Shown one piece after another: positions 12,500-22,324 of a stretch of DNA of 64,000 nt; the stretch's first letter is position 1; every line of letters begins with the position of its first letter. Under the pieces are notes generated by a model. The model saw nothing but the letters and a program-made list of their open reading frames with translations. It did not search any database and had not been told where the DNA came from. The translations under genes and the position numbers were made by a program. Source of the stretch: Gracilariopsis chorda (lineage: Eukaryota > Rhodophyta > Florideophyceae > Gracilariales > Gracilariaceae); assembly GCA_003194525.1 (NCBI GenBank), contig NBIV01000309.1, positions 27,882 through 91,881 of the forward strand. Direction: 5' to 3'.

Positions 12500-13090
12500 G
12501 GCTACCCATCGGTGTTACTGCAGGGGCTCCCGCATCATTGGGTCTATGTAATCCCGAGCCTTCTGCTCGAGGAATTGAAAAACCAAACTGGTACGTGATT
12601 GGCGAATTTTTGAATAGCTCCGATAGTCACCATCTTGGTAATGGTATCGACATCGAACTTAAGTAAGACCACGTTAGGTTGTCTTCGTCCTTGTTTTCTC
12701 TCATTTGATATGATTTAGGACCGGTACGTGGCTTGAGCGAGGACACAGTCTCTATCACATTCGTTCATAGCCGAATGGTTTCCTCCGCCGTGTGCTCCGC
12801 GTCGTCTGCATATGTCGTTACGATAGCTCTTCGTAGTGGTTCCTCTGTATTTTTCAGTATTGGGTCGAAGCATCCCTGGGACTGGCCAGCGCCCATTCTT
12901 CCGGTTGATGAGCCTCTGGACCTTCGGATCCGTTATGGCACATCTCATTGGTGAACTTATGTGTCACTGAATCTCTTCATATGGGTAACCAAAACTAAAC
13001 GATATCCCATAATACGCTTGCTTCCAAGTTCTTCTTTCCAAAAGAAATATTTATAGTTTCAGATTTTAGGTCAGGACACCAAACATCTGG

Positions 13091-13638
13091 TGCAAGCAAT
13101 TGGATTCTGAGTACCAGCTGGGTATTCATTTTGGATAACCCTTGCGGGTTGCCCGGCGAGGGCCTAACCTGGAGGGTTGAAGTTGGGTAGACGAATGAGG
13201 GTGACAACACCAAACCAATAGGTGCACGAGATAGCCAAGCGGGCTAACCGTAACCAATTGGTAATGTTAGTCGTCTGGGGCACGCGGTGTACTAGGGCTT
13301 GAACTGTCTTAGCTAAAGTAGAAGGTTGACTGTTAAAACTAAATGCTATCGTTCTTAGGCAAGAGGCACTTACCTTTACCATTCCTAGATATACAGCGCA
13401 GCAACGGCCTTAGGGTTGAGGGAGGCTCAAGCTCAATTTCAATCTGCTGCCTGGCATGAGTGGGGGCTGGCCCTAATGGCCTGGCCCGCTGCCACCGTAA
13501 CGAAGTGTCACTACCTACTTAAAATAATTGAATACTTTAGTAATGTAATTCCTCATCCACACTAACCAACGTAGCATAGTAAAGAATTGGTACTGCCTGC
13601 GTTGCGCAGTTTACGTGATCAGACCTCACTGTACTACA
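13091..13638 (-). repeat. Gypsy 5' LTR (right copy)
   Basis: Partner of 972-1470, sharing CAGCTGG, the block TGGGTAG, GCGGGCTAACCGTAACCAA, CTTACCTTTACCATTC and the end TGTACTACA. Because the element is on the minus strand, this is its promoter LTR. I could not identify a clear primer-binding site immediately to its left. The left edge is approximate. Confidence 0.65.
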
Positions 13639-13884
13639 ACTGTAACCATTTTTACAGATTCATTGGAAAACATTTCTTGAGGACACTGATCGACTTACTT
13701 ATCCTGTACTTCTGATCTGTTTCTTTATAGGGTTTTCTAATTTCCTTGCATTGCTGTGGTACAGCGAAACCGGTGTCAGTTACCTGAAGGTTAATCCGTG
13801 TTGGATAAACTTCGGTAAGAGCGCGGCGAGGGATCACCTGCAGGATGATGAAGAGTGGGTAATCCAAGGTGTTGCATGGCTCCA
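13639..13884. other. Spacer between gypsy LTR and third LTR fragment
   Basis: About 245 bp with no recognised feature. A 77-codon minus frame here has no motif. Confidence 0.4.
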
Positions 13885-13984
13885 CCCACGTTAAGACTCG
13901 GTAAGGCTCCCCCTCAGGTGCAATCTGCTACGTTTCATACGTAGGGGCCGGACCTACTTCCATGGCCCGCACTGCAGTAGCGAG
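13885..13984 (-). repeat. Third gypsy LTR fragment, left half
   Basis: Similar to 1230-1330 of the left LTR (CTCAGGTGCAATCTGCTACG versus CTCAGGTGCACCCTGCTACG, then GGGGCCGGACCTACTTCCATGGCCCGC). It stops exactly at the hAT target duplication and resumes at 20866. Confidence 0.7.
13977..13984. repeat. hAT target-site duplication, left
   Basis: GTAGCGAG, identical to 20858-20865. Eight bp is the hallmark length for hAT. Confidence 0.92.
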
Positions 13985-14004
13985 TAGAGATTTATTCGGA
14001 CGGA
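13985..14004 (+). repeat. hAT left terminal inverted repeat
   Basis: TAGAGATTTATTCGGACGGA pairs with the right end (20838-20857) at 17 of 20 positions. The TAGRG start fits hAT ends. Confidence 0.88.
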
Positions 14005-14586
14005 TTTTCAAACGACCGAATCCAAAAGTTTTTTTCACTATAAATTCCATCATTCAAAACTGCTTGTGCTTTTCAATGGTTATTGGCATCAAATCTGCCC
14101 AATACTCACAAAAGTCTACGTTGATTATGTCCAACTATTTCTATATTGTTAACCCGATAACTGTATCGCAACATGCTCACAATCGGAATTTTGTTTATAT
14201 TTGACATCGTTCCGCTTTTACCTACTCGACGACTGTCTGTTATCCACAAGTGAAGGTACGACCTGACACTGAACGCTCTTCATTGATCCAAACTTACAAA
14301 GAGATCCGATTGAAACTGTCGACACCAACTTGGCGGGAAACCGAAACAGCCCGAGATATTGATGTTTCGATCTCCTGCCAGTTTTTCCTTTACATAAGGA
14401 ACCAGCTTCGTCTTTGATAAATGTCGTCCGATGAAATCCGACTGCATAATAAACCGGGATCTGTGACGTACTGATAGCTGACGGGGAACTTCCGTATCAC
14501 AACCGCAAGCGTCTGCATCCGTTTCACAATAATCGCCAATTACAACCTGCATCCTTTATCCACAACTTGTGCAATCCGCATTTACA
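14005..14586 (+). promoter_or_regulatory. hAT 5' non-coding region
   Basis: About 580 bp between the left terminal repeat and the transposase ATG, presumably holding the promoter. It is AT-rich around 14030-14220. I could not point to a definite TATA box. Short frames on both strands here show no motif. Confidence 0.4.
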
Positions 14587-16839
14587 ATGAAACCGCAGTT
14601 TTCCTCCCTTCGGTCTCAAGTCTCATCGAGCACACTCCGTGGTGCAATTGAGAAAAGTCGTGACCACACCCCGATTCCTCATGCAACAGAAAGCCGCGTT
14701 CGTCTCATTAGTGTTGAAGACAAGGCCCATGCAACAGCCATAGCTCGAGATATTTCCGAGGGAAAGCAAACTCGGTTTGAACTCGTGAGTTTCAAAGAAA
14801 TGAAGCAACACATTCCTCTTCGGTCCAAGTTCTACTCTGGGTACCATGTTCTATGTCACACTAATTCTCGAAAGCCTGCAGGCTGGCTTGTTTGCAACTA
14901 TGCCCTTAGCGGCCACTGCCCTTTCAAATCTGCTTTGAAAAAGTATGACACCGTTTTGGGAACCAGTACGCTCCGGAATCACACCAGAACGCATGAAGGA
15001 CAGAACAGGAAGACAACAGACATGGGGGTTGCAAAGGTTGGTTCTGTCATGAAGGGAAAAGTTATTGATGCCGCAGTATATGCCGTCGTCGAAGGGCTGC
15101 TACCACTGAGCTTCGCCTACAACAAACATGGAATGCTCGTCTTTGCTACGTCGCTAGTTGAGGCCGGACGTTCCGTACCTATGGCTACTGAGGTTGATGT
15201 CAGGGACTTGCTTCCATCTAACAATGCAGTTCGAGACGGAGTCAGTCGGTTGGCGAGAAAGCAGCAAGAATTATTTCGAAATAATGAACTGCAGGCGATT
15301 CTTGATTGCGGGGGAGGAGTGACCAGTGACGGTCTGAAACAAGACACCACAGGGACGAAATATTATGATTTTGTGGTACACTATTTTCGCCTTGGAAAAC
15401 CGAACATTCTGACCCGAGAGCGCCCCTGCAGACTTGTTTCAAAAGTTATTTTTTTACAGCAACACCTCGGCGCTGAGTCTGCTGTCGCGCTGAAGGACAC
15501 GTTCGATCAGGCATTGCTGTCAAGAGTGGGGATAGAATTGGATGTTTTTATGCGCAACTTTAAGTTTGTCACCGACTGTGCATCCAACATGCCATGCATT
15601 GTTGGAGCCTCCTCATCCAGTTCCAAAGTTCCTCTTACCGAGAAATGTTTGGGGTGTATTTCTCATCAATTGAACACTGTAATGAAACACGTAGTCGATG
15701 ATGCATGTGCGGAGAAGAGTGTCATTGCTGGCGACCTCTCACGAGTCAAGACAGTGGTCCGCGTTTTTAAGCATGGAAATTGGAATGATTTGTTGCCAAG
15801 TGGGTTCGCTTTAATCCAAGAAATCGAAACTAGATTTGGTACCACACATTCTGTTGTCGAGCGTTTTCTGAAGTCGGCTTCAAAAGTAGGAAACATTATT
15901 GCTCAGAAAGAGTCCGAAGCTGCTGCGAAAGCCTTCGATGGGCTCTTGCGCAGCGACGATTGGGCTGGCACAGTGATTTTCCCAGCTCTCGAAGCTATCA
16001 CCACCGCTTTCAGCCCTCTTCGCCACATGCAGACCTGCCTCGAAGCTTCGTCTCACCCCACGATGCATTTATTGCTGCCCATGCTAGAAACTGCAAAGAG
16101 ACAGCTGCGAAACTTAAGCTCGGGCATGGCACAGGGCGCAAACTTTAACGTTCCACATCAGTTGACACAAGACTTATGCGCCGCTGTCCTTGCCCAACTT
16201 CGAAAGGTCGAAATCCATGATCTTTGGGTTGCTGGTTGTGTATTGCACCCAAGGATGTGCGGACTTTCTTTCATATCCGAAGGAAATCAAAGAAATGGTC
16301 TCAAGTCGAGGGCTTGTGTCCTCATTAGAAGGATACTGAAGTCGATGTCGTCTGCTGTTGATAATGCAAAAGATACGCCTTCTGTTGTACTCGATGCGCA
16401 ATCAAATTCCAGGATGCAGCCAAACAGTCTTGGGGAAAATCGCTTCCGACTGGAGGATGCTTTCGACATCCCGGATTATAGTTCAAGCGATGCTGACTCC
16501 CTTTCCAAGTACCTCGGGAGAAGTTACCCTGGCTCTGTAATGCGAAACTTTCAAGGCGGCATGGATATTGTCAATTTTTGGATAGCACAGGCGCAGATAT
16601 ATCCTGACCTATCAAAGATTGCTTTACGCATCTTTGCAACCCCTGTATCCTCTGCATCGAGCGAACGCAATTTTAGCGCTGTTAACCGTATTGTCTCTTC
16701 TGACCGTTCGCGTTTGAAGCCCCAGATTGTGGAAGACCTTGTCTACGCTCGTTCAAGCATCCTGAACCAAGCAAGCCAAGACAGTGAAGGACCTATAGAG
16801 CTAGACTCTGAGAGCAACGGTGAGAGCAGCAGGAAGTAG
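14587..16839 (+). CDS. hAT transposase
   Basis: Cuts and pastes the surrounding element in the nucleus. The first ATG in the open frame is at 14587 (ATGAAACCG), giving about 750 residues; an in-frame GTG at 14569 is not needed. A BED-like zinc finger lies near residues 105-145 (VCNYALSGHC ... NHTRTH). The RNase H-like core follows: TSDGLKQDTTG near residue 245 carries the likely first catalytic Asp, and FVTDCASNMPC near 328 the second. CLGCISHQLNTVMKH near 355 is the C/H motif of hAT. The C-terminal dimerisation block near 660-735 has FWIAQAQIYPDLSKIALRIF, then SSASSERNFSAVNRIVSSDR and RLKPQIVEDL. I could not place the third catalytic Glu with certainty. There is no stop or frameshift, and the length is normal for hAT. 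Confidence 0.93.
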   Translation: MKPQFSSLRSQVSSSTLRGAIEKSRDHTPIPHATESRVRLISVEDKAHATAIARDISEGKQTRFELVSFKEMKQHIPLRSKFYSGYHVLCHTNSRKPAGWLVCNYALSGHCPFKSALKKYDTVLGTSTLRNHTRTHEGQNRKTTDMGVAKVGSVMKGKVIDAAVYAVVEGLLPLSFAYNKHGMLVFATSLVEAGRSVPMATEVDVRDLLPSNNAVRDGVSRLARKQQELFRNNELQAILDCGGGVTSDGLKQDTTGTKYYDFVVHYFRLGKPNILTRERPCRLVSKVIFLQQHLGAESAVALKDTFDQALLSRVGIELDVFMRNFKFVTDCASNMPCIVGASSSSSKVPLTEKCLGCISHQLNTVMKHVVDDACAEKSVIAGDLSRVKTVVRVFKHGNWNDLLPSGFALIQEIETRFGTTHSVVERFLKSASKVGNIIAQKESEAAAKAFDGLLRSDDWAGTVIFPALEAITTAFSPLRHMQTCLEASSHPTMHLLLPMLETAKRQLRNLSSGMAQGANFNVPHQLTQDLCAAVLAQLRKVEIHDLWVAGCVLHPRMCGLSFISEGNQRNGLKSRACVLIRRILKSMSSAVDNAKDTPSVVLDAQSNSRMQPNSLGENRFRLEDAFDIPDYSSSDADSLSKYLGRSYPGSVMRNFQGGMDIVNFWIAQAQIYPDLSKIALRIFATPVSSASSERNFSAVNRIVSSDRSRLKPQIVEDLVYARSSILNQASQDSEGPIELDSESNGESSRK

Positions 16840-16970
16840 AACACAGTCGAAATTGCCTAATGTTGATCGAAGATAATCATTGCTCGTAAGTAAAATTAGT
16901 CGCTGGCGCCTGAAAGCTCCCTCTTTTAGAACCTGGGAGCACGTACTCCGCGTTGCCGGACCAGTATCTG

Positions 16971-17019
16971 AGATAAAAACGGCCGTACGAAACCGGGTTA
17001 CGTACCGCCGTTATTATCT
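16971..17019. repeat. Hairpin 1 in hAT tail
   Basis: Arms 16971-16989 and 17001-17019 pair at 17 of 19 positions (AGATAAAAACGGCCGTACG against its near complement), with an 11-nt loop. Confidence 0.85.
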
Positions 17020-17145
17020 AGAACAAAACTGTTCCAGTTCGGTACGAAAGACAGAAAAGAATATGTTAAACTAATCAAAGCTCCCTACTCCGCGAAGCTG
17101 GAATGAAACTCATTCTGTGGACTGAATCAGTCCTCATACTGAGTA

Positions 17146-17180
17146 TCACTGATGTCAGACATGATGCGTGACATCAGTGA
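17146..17180. repeat. Hairpin 2 in hAT tail
   Basis: Perfect 12-bp arms TCACTGATGTCA and TGACATCAGTGA, with an 11-nt loop. Confidence 0.88.
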
Positions 17181-17555
17181 AATATCTATGATCGATGCAA
17201 ACATGCTAGCCGCCGCGCACTGGTTTAAGTGATATTGAATTACGCAACGTACTATGTATGTGAGGTTGTGTCGAGATATTCAATACGGGCCGTTACAAAC
17301 TGTGCGACAAATAGTGGAGCATGCAGATACTATCACGAAGTTCGTATACACAGTAGTGTGAATACTTGTACATGTACTAACTAGTAGCACTCTTGAGTGC
17401 TTTCAGAACGTCGTAACTTGAAACTCTCTCAAAAATGGGTGGTTAAGTATCCAATGAGCACATTTGACAATGTTGTAAGGATACCTTTCAGCGAACGGCA
17501 TATATGCGCTATTAGTTGTTTAACATAACTTATACGTCTCCAGATAAAACCGACA

Positions 17556-17583
17556 GCACCTAAGAGAATTTGCTCTTAGGTGC
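17556..17583. repeat. Hairpin 3 in hAT tail
   Basis: Perfect 11-bp arms GCACCTAAGAG and CTCTTAGGTGC, with loop AATTTG. Confidence 0.88.
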
Positions 17584-17727
17584 CGTAGTTTTAGACTTAA
17601 CTCGACCCTAGAGGCTATCGAGCCTACTGCAGACTTACTTTTCACAGCCTGTATTGCCAGTGAGTCAACTGCTTCGAGAAAGTTCTGCCTCATGTCCACA
17701 CAATGTATGAACATGATGCAGAGCTTC

Positions 17728-17800
17728 CCAGGCTGCATGCGATAGTGGCTTCAGGTCCCTCTCACACAGGGACCTGAAGCTACTACCGCATGCAGCCTGG
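17728..17800. repeat. Hairpin 4 in hAT tail (33-bp arms)
   Basis: Arms 17728-17760 and 17768-17800 pair at 31 of 33 positions, starting CCAGGCTGCATGCG, with a 7-nt loop CTCACAC. Confidence 0.92.
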
Positions 17801-18203
17801 AAACATCAGATATGATTAAATAGATTTTGTGCTGCATCACAATACCACGTGGGTATGCACGTGCATATATGCACATACGAACAAGACCAGCTCTAGTACG
17901 ATGCAAACCGAAATCACTATGGTGACCTGTCAGGCCTCAGTCAGGCCAACGATTGTCAGCATTGACGAGGCTCCTCAATACTTACAATCGCTAACGATTT
18001 AGGAAAGCGAGGTAGATTATTGGTTGGACAGAAGCCACGAGCAGGCGAGCAGATTTCCGCTGAACCAGTGGGTCTCGGGCTCGTGCAGCGCCGGCTTGCT
18101 CACTGACTTCAATCTCAAATGCCGACGTAAAGCATCAACGGGCGTCTCCTCCTTTTTAGCAAACAGCCCCACCAAACAGCAAAAATCTTCTACAGCTTAT
18201 AGA

Positions 18204-18258
18204 CTGCATCATTCTTTGTTGCACTTGTTTCAATCGAAGGCAACAATGGATGATGCAG
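18204..18258. repeat. Hairpin 5 in hAT tail
   Basis: Arms 18204-18222 (CTGCATCATTCTTTGTTGC) and 18240-18258 pair at 17 of 19, with a 17-nt loop. Confidence 0.85.
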
Positions 18259-18300
18259 GCTCAGGTGTCACCAACACCATGTGCTGATCAGCATCAAAAT

Positions 18301-18343
18301 TCACACTCGCGGGTGCCCAATCATTGGGCACCCGCGAGTGTGA
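18301..18343. repeat. Hairpin 6 in hAT tail (perfect 20-bp arms)
   Basis: TCACACTCGCGGGTGCCCAA at 18301-18320 is perfectly complemented by 18324-18343. The loop is only 3 nt (TCA). The arms are GC-rich. Confidence 0.95.
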
Positions 18344-18700
18344 CAATAATGGAAGCTATTTGGGACTAACTATCTACGATTGGGCACCTTTTCACCTTAC
18401 TATCCACACCATTACGCCCCGAGATATTTCATACTCCCACCCTTCGTTCAAATGTGAACCATGCGTTTTCCTCTTACCCCGCGTAGCAAACTAAGCCCTA
18501 ATTTTTACCTACTGTATCATTTCATAAAGATGGAAGAAACAGGTCCCAAATTCCCAACGACTCGTCCGCTACACTACTTCGGAATGGCCTGGCCTTCGAT
18601 CCGCCAACCACCCAAAACAAAAAAATCATTCAATTCCGTACTAGTCTACAACCAATTCCGCACCCACTCGCCGCCAAACAGGCTGATGTCAGTTAGTCAG

Positions 18701-18760
18701 TTAGACCTGTTCCTGTCCCTGCTGCTTGTCATCAAGCAGCAGGGACAGGAACAGGTCTAA
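18701..18760. repeat. Hairpin 7 in hAT tail (perfect 28-bp arms)
   Basis: Arms 18701-18728 (beginning TTAGACCTGTTCCTG) and 18733-18760 are perfectly complementary, with a 4-nt loop TCAT. It is one of the two strongest hairpins in the window. Confidence 0.96.
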
Positions 18761-18917
18761 TGGAACTGCATTGCACTGCTTGGATAGGGCAGGGCCCGAA
18801 AGTGACTTTCTACGAAAAGAAGAGATAGATGGACGGAGAGAAGAATGTTTCGGAACGAAGTAGAATGATTACCTTTTGCCAATCAATTAGAACGGAGCCG
18901 GAGGGGGAGTCTCGAAC

Positions 18918-18954
18918 CAATCGTTGCTTGGTATTAAATAGCAAGCAACGATTG
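18918..18954. repeat. Hairpin 8 in hAT tail
   Basis: Perfect 13-bp arms CAATCGTTGCTTG and CAAGCAACGATTG, with an 11-nt loop. Confidence 0.9.
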
Positions 18955-18974
18955 ATATTGTAATTTTGCTTTTC

Positions 18975-19029
18975 ATTGGCTGTTTTCAATGCACTGCCAG
19001 ATTTTGGCAGTGCATTAAAAACAGCCAAT
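18975..19029. repeat. Hairpin 9 in hAT tail (25-bp arms)
   Basis: Arms 18975-18999 and 19005-19029 pair at 24 of 25, starting ATTGGCTGTTTT, with a 5-nt loop. Confidence 0.93.
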
Positions 19030-20449
19030 CAAATTTGAAAGTACATTATGAAACACAAAGACAACTTATGATGAAGGCTGGATGCTTTGAACGAAAGTTC
19101 CAAGTTAAGGATGGTGCGGGTTGTTGTTTTCTCTATGTCCGATCGCGGTTTGTGCAGTACCGTAGTGTGTAACGGTGAGGGGTCGTTGTGACAAGGAGAA
19201 TAAAGCAATCTAACCGGAACAATACCAACGAGATCCACGCACAACGTTGCTAACTTTGTCTCGAACGAAAAACGAGACAAGTTTTGCTTATTTGGCAACA
19301 TTCACAACTATAAAAGAGCAACGTGAGGAGTCTTGAAATAAGTAAATAGCAATTCTCACCTGGATTCCCCGTTTCAAGTTCGTTGGTATGTTTAAGGTGT
19401 TGTTTGTTAAAAACAGCTATTCATATTCATCATTTTACAGAGTCATTGTTCTTGACCGGAAAATGTTTCTACTGAAAGTGGGGAACATTTCCCGTTTAAC
19501 TTAAACCCATTTACGCTCAGCGTTTGGTACCTCTACCATATCAGTCCATCTCATATCTCTAATCTATTTTACCAACATTGTGAGTATCGAGCTGTGCGTT
19601 CGTTCGTACAGAGTCCCTTTATTCATCCAATAATCACTATATTAAAACGAAACTAACCTTAAACGCACTAATAATGGTCTGAGTCCTTAACGTTCTGGGC
19701 AAGTCTAAGAAACGGGACGGAGCGACGGTATGTGTATAAATCCGAAAACAGCTGCGGAGAAAAAGGAGCAGCGAGCCTTGCCGAAAAGGTGGTGCGAATG
19801 GCCACAGTAGCTGCACAATAACGGGAAAAGCGGGAACAGTGAGCTAGGGTGGCTACGACTTAGAGAACGCTTGGGTTAGCAGGGGCAGTGGGATGGGCAC
19901 GGAGGGAGAGCGCAGGGGTCTTTCAGTTTGATGGGTGAGGGGTGTCTGGTGCGCCCCCGTTTTCTAACACTCATCTTTTTGGGTGCCTTCGGACATTATT
20001 ACGGCGGGATATCCTCCATAGGTTCACTTTTTAGGTGAACAGTTAAACACTCGTATGGTTCCCCCGCGATTTCTGCTGTAAAACCTCCCCGACAGGAGTA
20101 CATCTGGCTTGTTTCTGTATGTGTATAGCAATAACACTAAGAAATTTTTAGTAAGAATGCCTGATGGGTCACTACTCATATTTACGAATCTCATAGGTTG
20201 ATCTGTAAAGCATATGCCAAGGTAAACATTTAATTGAAATAAAATATCAAAACCAAAAAAAATACATCATTGGCTCATCCAAAGTTATAACTTTCGAATA
20301 TATTTTCTCGCCTCTTTACGTTAATTAAATCGCTTTGAAATCGGTATGAGCTCAGTTTGAGGTCTTTTCTTCTTTTCTACCTTTATAATTTATCTTATTA
20401 TGATGTTGTTTGTTTTATGAACACGAAGAGACTTCGTGTTAATAACACG

Positions 20450-20498
20450 AATACACGAAGAGACTTCGTGTTATTAACACGAAGTCTCTTCGTGTATT
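20450..20498. repeat. Hairpin 10 in hAT tail (perfect 24-bp palindrome)
   Basis: Arms 20450-20473 and 20475-20498 are perfectly complementary around a single T. Each arm contains the smaller dyad ACACGAAG..CTTCGTGT, and a further copy of that dyad lies at 20419-20440, so it is a palindrome built from palindromes. Confidence 0.95.
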
Positions 20499-20837
20499 AA
20501 CATTAATAAAATACACGTTCAAAGCAAGATAAAGTACTGAGGAACCAAATTGGACATCCGAAAACGTCCGAATTGGTTCCCATATTAACCCGTTTTCTGG
20601 CTAAACCCGCGGCACATGACGGTACAAGATGCCGAACATGGCGGCAAGAGTATGTTTTTTCCATTTTTTTTGACTGATATTGTCCTTTAACCCCGCAAAA
20701 ACCTGTACGTTCAGTCGGAAACTGGCATGCAGGCCTAATTATGGGCTTGTCACAAATCCAAACTTCTTACATGAAGCCATTCTTACCATTCAAAATCGTC
20801 CAGATTCGCCCTGTTCTCGGGCGTATTAATGGCTTTT

Positions 20838-20857
20838 TCTGTCCGAATGAATCCCTA
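20838..20857 (-). repeat. hAT right terminal inverted repeat
   Basis: Reverse complement reads TAGGGATTCATTCGGACAGA and mirrors the left end. Confidence 0.88.
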
Positions 20858-20865
20858 GTAGCGAG
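20858..20865. repeat. hAT target-site duplication, right
   Basis: GTAGCGAG, identical to 13977-13984. It directly abuts the end of the right terminal repeat (ATTCATTCGGAC read inward on the minus strand). Confidence 0.92.
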
Positions 20866-21005
20866 GTGTCACTAACTACTGAAAATAATTAAATAAAATT
20901 GTAATCTAACTGGTTAGCCACTCGAACGCACGTGGCACGCCAACCAATTGGTATAGTGTGCGTTGTGCCGCCCACATATTTATACACCGCCGTATTAAAA
21001 TTACA
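20866..21005 (-). repeat. Third gypsy LTR fragment, right half
   Basis: Continues the LTR broken at 13984. GTGTCACTAACTACTGAAAA corresponds to AGTGTCACTACCTACTTAAA of the right LTR. It runs through GCACGTGGCACGCCAACCAA to the end near CGCCGTATTA. Joining 13984 to 20866 restores LTR co-linearity, which fixes the hAT boundaries. Confidence 0.75.
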
Positions 21006-21840
21006 TTAATATATGTTCGAAGCTTTACATCCTGTCTGGACATGAGCATGATGTGCTTTCACATTTCTTTTTGTGCTTCCCCGCCACGACTCGATTCTAT
21101 CAACCAAGATATTATTTCGAATTGAACTTCTGAGGTGTACGAGCTCAAAAAGTCTCACCGACGACAACAAATCTGCTTTGAACTCGATCTCCTGAAAAAC
21201 CTAAATGGACCATTTAGATTAGCTGTGCTTTTAAAGCTCAAGAACATCAAGGTCAAGCCTGTTCCAAAACTATTGTCCATGCCCCACTTTACTGCGTCTG
21301 ATAGTTTTATGGTTTGAGTTGCTATGAACATTATAATAAGTATAGTTTTCTCTAGAGTCCCTTCTAACATGTCCCCACCACCTAGGTTTTTTGTACTCTA
21401 TGTTACGGATACATGGGTTACACAATCGTCATGTCTGTATCATGTAAAAGCAGAATTGATATCCTTGTGTCATGATGGTAATATGACAATACAATATCAT
21501 CATTTAAAAGAATCCTCGACAAGTTAGCCGAGCACCACTAGCTTCGATGCATACGCTGTATACAAATTCGAACGTTGGCAGACCTCTCATCTTTGTACAG
21601 AATAATCAAACAGTCAACGGTGATTCCCGAAAAGATACGGCCACGTCCTCGTGACTAACCTGGGTTCATACAAGATCATCAACCTACCTAAAGCTGATAC
21701 TTTCCGATTCATATAACAAGTCATCAGAGAATGAAATACCCTAAGTCGTCAAATGACTATATCTGGCACTGCACCTGGTAAACCATCAACATACGCACGC
21801 AAACAAGTAGATCATCCATATTTCTGCTAGACATGTATGC
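21006..21840. other. Unassigned stretch before copia A
   Basis: No gene recognised. Frames at 21135-21317 and 21324-21527 lack motifs. A small dyad CTAAATGGACCATTTAG lies near 21204. No copia LTR was found here, although A should have had one. Confidence 0.4.
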
Positions 21841-21849
21841 CCCTCAATG

Positions 21850-22324
21850 TCCGCAGAGTAAAGCAGGTCGAAGAAAATTGCAACTCGCAGCAGGAGAGAG
21901 CATCCAGGGTCCAGAAAGAAAGTACCTCCACTACCTTAAAATTTGAACAACCGATAAGGTAGCGAAGGTAGTTTCTACTCTTAGTGAGCGCGCTTTTACG
22001 AAGTTTCATTTCCTTTTGCTTTTCCGAGTGTGCTGCAGAGCTACTCGTGAGTACACTCCGGGCGTAGAGGACCCACACTCTGCCTTTGAGTGGCGTACCT
22101 GACACCTCTGGATAAGTATTAAGACTTGTCCTCACGGTCTCCGCTGACGCCCTTGTTGTTGAGTGTTGACATCAATCCACTCCGGTATTCATTTCATATT
22201 TTAATCTCAGTTTCAAATTTTGGCTTATCCTCCGATTCAACACTTTCCCTCCCTTGGAAATCGGTTTTTTAAAAGCATTGAGTGCCTCAATCTGCTTCGC
22301 AACATATATTCATGGTTTTTTCAG
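21850..22324 (+). promoter_or_regulatory. Leader of copia A with candidate 5'UTR intron
   Basis: Aligns with the reverse complement of the B leader (48109-48734) and the C leader (36341-37100). It carries the shared module (GGTAGCGAAGGTAGTTTCTA at 21958-21977). A donor-like GTGAGT lies at 22047-22052 and a pyrimidine-rich acceptor GGTTTTTTCAG ends at 22324, 14 nt before the gag start position. The gag start itself is ATA instead of ATG here. Confidence 0.55.

Larger units (their letters stand above)
972..13638 (-). mobile_element. Degenerate Ty3/gypsy LTR retrotransposon
   Basis: Two diverged direct repeats of about 500 bp (972-1470 and about 13091-13638) flank minus-strand remnants in the order expected for gypsy: gag-like (12.5-10.3 kb), protease (9.3-9.06 kb), RT (8.5-7.5 kb), RNase H (7.25-6.8 kb) and integrase (6.86-5.7 kb). 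Integrase lying after RNase H is diagnostic of Ty3/gypsy rather than copia. Every domain is broken by stops and frameshifts, and the RT catalytic aspartates are gone, so it cannot be autonomous. The spacing of 12.7 kb is long for the family and 1.5-5.6 kb is unexplained, so other insertions may be hidden inside. The LTRs differ by roughly 30 percent by eye, which implies great age. Confidence 0.72.
16840..20837 (+). other. hAT 3' non-coding tail rich in hairpins
   Basis: Four kb between the transposase stop and the right terminal repeat. There are no frames longer than 100 codons and none with a motif. The sequence is dominated by separate inverted repeats of unrelated sequence; the clearest are listed individually. 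Others lie at 17950-17990 (15 of 18 with a 3-nt indel), 18282-18293 (TGCTGATCAGCA), 19252-19283 (AACTTTGTCTCG/CGAGACAAGTT), 20419-20440 (AACACGAAG/CTTCGTGTT) and 20541-20580 (14 of 17). Confidence 0.8.
13985..20857 (+). mobile_element. Complete hAT-superfamily DNA transposon
   Basis: A 6873-bp element with all hallmarks of hAT. The 8-bp target duplication GTAGCGAG lies at 13977-13984 and 20858-20865. Imperfect terminal inverted repeats read TAGAGATTTATTCGGACGGA (left) and, reverse-complemented from the right, TAGGGATTCATTCGGACAGA, with 17 of 20 matching. One uninterrupted transposase gene lies inside. Insertion is into an old gypsy LTR, whose two halves re-join exactly. It is longer than typical hAT elements (2.5-5 kb) because of a 4-kb non-coding 3' part full of hairpins. 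An intact open frame and perfect target duplication suggest it is much younger than its host LTR. Confidence 0.93.

Noticed and set aside
18301..18760. Hairpins as rho-independent terminators
   Set aside because: The DNA is eukaryotic, there are no T-runs after the stems, and the hairpins are not placed after genes.
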